DNA from: Shinella zoogloeoides
Lineage (GTDB): Bacteria; Pseudomonadota; Alphaproteobacteria; Rhizobiales; Rhizobiaceae
Direction of reading: 5' to 3'
NCBI RefSeq assembly: GCF_003574625.1
Contig: NZ_QNUJ01000001.1
Span: 62,001-126,000, forward strand
Length of the DNA: 64,000 bases
Part shown: piece after piece, positions 60,626 to 64,000 of the stretch
Position numbering within the stretch: position 1 is the stretch's first letter
How the letters are laid out: the number at the start of each line of letters is the position of its first letter
Made by a program: the position numbers and the translations under genes
The notes under the pieces: model-generated
The model's input: the letters and a program-made list of their open reading frames with translations, nothing else
Database searches by the model: none
What the model was told of the DNA's origin: nothing

Positions 60626-61255
60626 ATGACGGAACGCGGGCTGGTGGTGGGCGAGGACGGGCGGACGCGCTGCGCATGGCACGGCGGGCTCGAGGACTAC
60701 CGCCGCTATCACGACGAGGAGTGGGGCCATCCGGTCACCAGCGACCACCGCCTGTTCGAGAAGATCTGCCTCGAAGGTTTCCAGTCTGGCCTTTCCTGGC
60801 TCACCATCCTGCGCAAGCGGGAAGGCTTCCGCGCCGCCTTCGCCGGCTTCGACTTCGACAAGGTCGCGACCTTCGGCGATGCGGATATCGCGCGCTGCCT
60901 TGCCGATGCCGGCATCGTGCGCCATCGCGGCAAGATCGTCTCGACGATCAACAATGCCCGCCGGGCGCAGGCGCTGCGCGAGGAGTTCGGCACGCTCGCC
61001 CGTTACTTCTGGGGCTTCGAGCCGAAGCCGGAGGAGCGCCCGGCCCGCATGGACTGGGAAACGCTTTCCGCCAACCCGACGTCGCCGACCTCGGTGCGCC
61101 TTTCGAAGGATCTCAAGAAGCGCGGCTGGACCTTCGTCGGCCCCACCACCGTCTATGCCTTCATGCAGGCCATGGGCCTCGTGAACGACCATGTGGAAGG
61201 CTGCTTCTGCCGCGCGGAAGTCGAAAAGAAGAGAAATCTGCTCGCACGGCCATAA
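60626..61255 (+). CDS. tag: DNA-3-methyladenine glycosylase I
   Basis: It removes 3-methyladenine from alkylated DNA. The 209-residue protein has RCAWHGGLEDYRRYHDEEWG at the N terminus (with zinc-binding Cys and His), FEKICLEGFQSGLSWLTIL, and the C-terminal VGPTTVYAFMQAMGLVNDH then GCFCR. The ATG at 60626 has CGGAGA upstream; an earlier ATG at 60590 is in frame. Monocistronic. Confidence 0.93.
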   Translation: MTERGLVVGEDGRTRCAWHGGLEDYRRYHDEEWGHPVTSDHRLFEKICLEGFQSGLSWLTILRKREGFRAAFAGFDFDKVATFGDADIARCLADAGIVRHRGKIVSTINNARRAQALREEFGTLARYFWGFEPKPEERPARMDWETLSANPTSPTSVRLSKDLKKRGWTFVGPTTVYAFMQAMGLVNDHVEGCFCRAEVEKKRNLLARP

Positions 61256-61414
61256 ATCCGGTATTGCCTTGGCAAAACGCTATTTGATTTTACAACGAAT
61301 CATGTAGCTTAAGGTTGAGCGGCACAACCATACATCGGAAGTTCTGGGGTCGATTCGCACGTGCGTAGTCGTGGCGCGCGGCTTTGTGCTGCATGATCTG
61401 ACATGAGGGGAAAC

Positions 61415-61630
61415 ATGTCGCCAAACGCACCTGCATTCGATGATTCTCGACTTGAGCCATGGGCCTGTGACAAGGCGCAGGAGATCATGCTCCGCGAGGG
61501 CTTTCGTCTCATCCGCTCGGCACGCAGCGGCAGCAATACCGATCTCCGTGAAACCAGCCTCATGATGGCCCGCGTCATTGCGGCCTCGCTGGTCGAGGCG
61601 TCCGCCCAGCGGCAGCGCGCGGGCAAGTAG
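61415..61630 (+). CDS. Small hypothetical protein
   Basis: A 71-residue helical protein (PWACDKAQEIMLREGFRLIR, then LMMARVIAASLVEASAQR). GAGGGGAA precedes the ATG at 61415. No family is recognised. The 234 nt after it hold only a terminator. Confidence 0.55.
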   Translation: MSPNAPAFDDSRLEPWACDKAQEIMLREGFRLIRSARSGSNTDLRETSLMMARVIAASLVEASAQRQRAGK

Positions 61631-61832
61631 CGGCTAACGCCGGCGGAGGATCTGTTCGACGGGCTTGCATGGCGGTCATGCCATGCGGCGTGGGCCTTCG
61701 GGCCAGGCGCGACGATGAGCGCGCAGGATGAACGGGCGTCCTCGGGCGGCTCCGCATGCCGTGCCGCAAGGCGATCCGCGCTTTCCGGCCTCACCCGGCT
61801 TGCCCGAGGGTCCACGACTGCCTTTGCGGAAA

Positions 61833-61854
61833 AGGCCCGCCTTGCGGCGGGCCT
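61833..61854 (-). terminator. Intrinsic terminator of DUF305 gene
   Basis: AGGCCCGCC pairs with GGCGGGCCT around a 4-nt loop; the minus strand continues into TTTTCC. Confidence 0.75.
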
Positions 61855-61864
61855 CCCTATTGGC

Positions 61865-62248
61865 TCACTTGGCGTTCTTGGCCAGCCACTCTTCCATCAT
61901 CTTGATCTCACCCTCCTGGGCGCTGACGATGTCTTCCGCGAGCTTCCGGATGGCTGGGTCCTTGCCGTGTTCCAGCTCGACCTTCGCCATGTCGATGGCG
62001 CCCTGGTGGTGGGCGATCATCCCGCGCACGAAATCGACATCGGCATTGCCGGTGAATTCGATCTCCATGCCCTTGTGCATCTTCGCATTGGCGTCGACGA
62101 AGGCCTTGGTGGACGCGCTCTGGTCGCCCGTGGCCTGGCCCATCGTCATGCCCTGATGGCCGGAATGATCGGCGGCATCCTGGGCGATTGCGGGCATGGT
62201 GAAGGTAAGCGCGAGGGCCGCGCCGAGAAGCATGTTCTTTGCGTTCAT
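61865..62248 (-). CDS. Secreted DUF305 / CopM-like metallochaperone
   Basis: A 127-residue periplasmic protein with signal peptide (MLLGAALALTFTMPAIAQ). It has the DUF305 metal-site motif DVDFVRGMIAHHQGAIDMAK and His/Met-rich N-terminal DHSGHQGMTMG. Relatives bind copper or silver. The adjacent upstream gene is another small secreted His/Met-rich protein, which supports a metal-handling pair. Confidence 0.88.
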   Translation of the reverse strand: MNAKNMLLGAALALTFTMPAIAQDAADHSGHQGMTMGQATGDQSASTKAFVDANAKMHKGMEIEFTGNADVDFVRGMIAHHQGAIDMAKVELEHGKDPAIRKLAEDIVSAQEGEIKMMEEWLAKNAK

Positions 62249-62316
62249 GATGATTTCCAGTTCTGAATACGGTTGATGGTCGGGGCGCGGGCGCCCCGGA
62301 TATCAGTCAAGCGTCG

Positions 62317-62637
62317 TCAGGACCGGGGAGGGGGATCGAGCGGGGGAAGCGCAAGGCCGGCCAGTTGCGGCGTGGCTGCGGAAACCGGGCTCGAAATGTC
62401 GAGATCGCGGCCGATCGGCTCCAGCCGGGCGGCTTCGATGGCGAAACAGGCCGAACAGGCGAGAGGATGCGCGGACGGCTTCGCCTTGCCGTGCTCGCCG
62501 CCGCCATCCTCGCCGGCCATGTGGTGCATGGCGTGCATCCCGGCCGGCTGCGCGGCCGTCATCGTCGCGGCGACCGCCGGCACCCAGCCGGAAAGGACGG
62601 CGCCCAGAATGGCGAGGACGAAGAGGACCTGTCTCAT
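62317..62637 (-). CDS. Small exported His/Met-rich protein, possibly copper-related
   Basis: A 106-residue protein with a hydrophobic leader ([20 protein letters not shown]), a [12 protein letters not shown] cluster and [11 protein letters not shown], ending in PPLDPPPRS. This end and the CxxC are typical of DUF2946-like proteins found beside copper genes; the match is by general look only. It lies 68 nt upstream of the DUF305 gene on the same strand, so the two probably form an operon. Confidence 0.65.
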   Translation of the reverse strand: MRQVLFVLAILGAVLSGWVPAVAATMTAAQPAGMHAMHHMAGEDGGGEHGKAKPSAHPLACSACFAIEAARLEPIGRDLDISSPVSAATPQLAGLALPPLDPPPRS

Positions 62638-62787
62638 GGCAGGAGAGATAGGCGCACGCTGCGCAAAAGAAAAGGGGTGCCTATAAGGATGCTCCTCCTG
62701 CCCTGCTGCGCGCACCTGCGCCCTTGCCGCTGCCCCTTCAATCCGCTAGGGAAACCGCAACGGAAATACGGAATTTCGGGTATCCCG

Positions 62788-64000
62788 ATGAGCGAAAAGC
62801 AGAAAAAGCCCCAGAAGCTGAAAGCCCGCCTGCCGCGCGGCTTCGTCGACCGTGACGCCGCGGACATCCGCGCCGTCAATGAGATGACGGCGAAGATCCG
62901 CGAGGTCTACGAGCATTACGGCTTCGACCCCGTCGAAACGCCGCTCTTCGAATATACCGACGCGCTCGGCAAGTTCCTGCCCGACAGCGACCGCCCGAAC
63001 GAGGGCGTGTTCTCGCTGCAGGACGACGACGACCAATGGATGAGCCTGCGCTACGACCTGACGGCGCCGCTCGCCCGCCATGTCGCGGAGAATTTCAACG
63101 AGATCCAGCTTCCCTACCGCACCTATCGCGCGGGCTATGTCTTCCGCAACGAGAAGCCGGGCCCGGGCCGCTTCCGCCAGTTCATGCAGTTCGATGCCGA
63201 TACGGTCGGCGCGGCCGGCGTACAGGCGGATGCCGAAATGTGCATGATGATGTCGGACACGATGGAAGCGCTCGGCATCGCCCGCGGCGACTACGTCATC
63301 CGTGTCAACAACCGCAAGGTCCTCGACGGTGTGCTGGAGGCGATCGGCCTCGGCGGCGACGACAAGGCAGGCGCGCGCCTCACCGTGCTGCGTGCCATCG
63401 ACAAGCTCGACAAGTTCGGCCCGGAGGGCGTCAGGCTCCTGCTCGGCGCCGGCCGCAAGGACGAATCCGGCGACTTCACCAAGGGCGCCGGCCTCGATGC
63501 CGGACAGATCGAGAAGGTGCTCTTCTTCGTCGGCATCAAGGACTATGCGGAAAGCGCAGCGGATCTCGCCAGGCTCGTCGAAGGCACGACGAAGGGCGCC
63601 GAAGGCGTCGACGAGCTGAACCAGATCGGCCATCTCGTCACCTCGGCCGGCTATGGTCCGGACCGCATCAAGATCGACCCGTCGGTCGTGCGCGGCCTCG
63701 AATATTACACAGGCCCGGTCTTCGAGGCCGAGTTGCAGTTCGCCGTCACCAACGAGAAGGGCGAGAAGGTCGTCTTCGGCTCGGTCGGCGGCGGCGGCCG
63801 CTACGATGGCCTCGTCTCCCGCTTCATGGGCCAGCCGGTGCCGGCGACGGGCTTCTCCATCGGCGTCTCGCGCCTGATGACGGCGCTGAAGAACCTCGGC
63901 AAGCTCGGTCAGGAGGAGGTGGTCGCGCCCGTCCTCGTCACCGTCATGGACGGTGACATCGAGAGCATGGGCCGCTACCAGCGCTTCACACAGGAGCTGC
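62788..64000 (+). CDS. hisS: Histidine-tRNA ligase (5' part, runs off the window)
   Basis: Class II synthetase that charges tRNA-His. The visible 404 residues include [20 protein letters not shown], motif 1 [15 protein letters not shown], motif 2 [20 protein letters not shown] then [11 protein letters not shown], the histidine-A loop [13 protein letters not shown], and motif 3 [20 protein letters not shown] then [10 protein letters not shown]. The anticodon-binding domain begins near 390 and continues beyond base 64,000. Confidence 0.95.
   Translation, partial: MSEKQKKPQKLKARLPRGFVDRDAADIRAVNEMTAKIREVYEHYGFDPVETPLFEYTDALGKFLPDSDRPNEGVFSLQDDDDQWMSLRYDLTAPLARHVAENFNEIQLPYRTYRAGYVFRNEKPGPGRFRQFMQFDADTVGAAGVQADAEMCMMMSDTMEALGIARGDYVIRVNNRKVLDGVLEAIGLGGDDKAGARLTVLRAIDKLDKFGPEGVRLLLGAGRKDESGDFTKGAGLDAGQIEKVLFFVGIKDYAESAADLARLVEGTTKGAEGVDELNQIGHLVTSAGYGPDRIKIDPSVVRGLEYYTGPVFEAELQFAVTNEKGEKVVFGSVGGGGRYDGLVSRFMGQPVPATGFSIGVSRLMTALKNLGKLGQEEVVAPVLVTVMDGDIESMGRYQRFTQEL

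Noticed and set aside
58769-61192. 807-residue minus-strand frame including the first L,D-transpeptidase
   Set aside because: It runs antisense to tag and through the second transpeptidase gene in the wrong frame; a clear signal peptide starts at 59479.

Overview
The window is GC-rich chromosome from an alphaproteobacterium, most likely a Rhizobiaceae member. The evidence is rhizobial-type intergenic mosaic repeats, an alphaproteobacterial glutamate-cysteine ligase, DUF3422 and DUF1127 proteins, and an alphaproteobacterial tRNA-Gln(CTG). I cannot fix the genus from sequence alone. No rRNA genes, CRISPR array or complete insertion sequence was seen.

Left flank (1-12.4 kb): an XRE/cupin regulator, a DUF1508 protein and a glycine-tailed membrane protein. 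Then comes a tight sugar operon: GH15 glucoamylase-like enzyme, 6-phosphogluconate dehydrogenase, glucose-6-phosphate dehydrogenase and a ROK/polyphosphate-glucokinase-like kinase. Together these could release glucose, phosphorylate it and oxidise it through the pentose phosphate route. After it lie a divergent SDR/LysR pair, a spermidine-synthase-like methyltransferase fold protein, and a Nudix protein preceded by a tiny zinc-ribbon ORF. At 11.75-12.3 kb is a multiply frameshifted relic of a tyrosine integrase.

Integrated element (12,392-30,784, about 18.4 kb): it is bounded by a 17-bp direct repeat that is the 3' end of tRNA-Gln, and it carries an intact integrase. Its structural genes form one rightward, translationally coupled operon: portal, a 23-codon ORF, a GTA-gp10-like tail chaperone, a fused prohead protease-capsid gene with an internal start, a second chaperone-like gene, HNH nuclease, a triple-HTH protein, head-tail connectors, small and large terminase, and a tape-measure protein with a lysozyme-like domain. 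I see no tail tube, baseplate, fibre, lysis, repressor or replication-protein gene. Terminase sits after the connectors. This resembles capsid-forming phage satellites (cf-PICI type) or a cleanly reduced prophage. The right arm holds five bipartite 23-bp repeats around an AT-rich core, two copies of a conserved promoter-like module, a likely small RNA or attenuated leader, perfect palindromic operators, several unknown small genes, and next to the tRNA a zinc-ribbon/HEPN-like protein that is a candidate defence gene.

Right flank (30.8-64 kb): ordinary chromosome. It includes ppx-rlmE-VOC, an MFS exporter, a Tat-exported metallo-hydrolase, guaB, MAPEG, a dienelactone hydrolase, GNAT and LysR genes, DUF1127, a chemoreceptor, gshA-rsmE-pit, a Nudix gene, an FCD regulator, DUF3422, an acid phosphatase, the glycolate oxidase genes glcDEF with a 45-bp perfect inverted repeat inside the operon, tandem L,D-transpeptidases, tag, a small copper-type pair (DUF305 plus secreted protein) and the 5' part of hisS running off the end.
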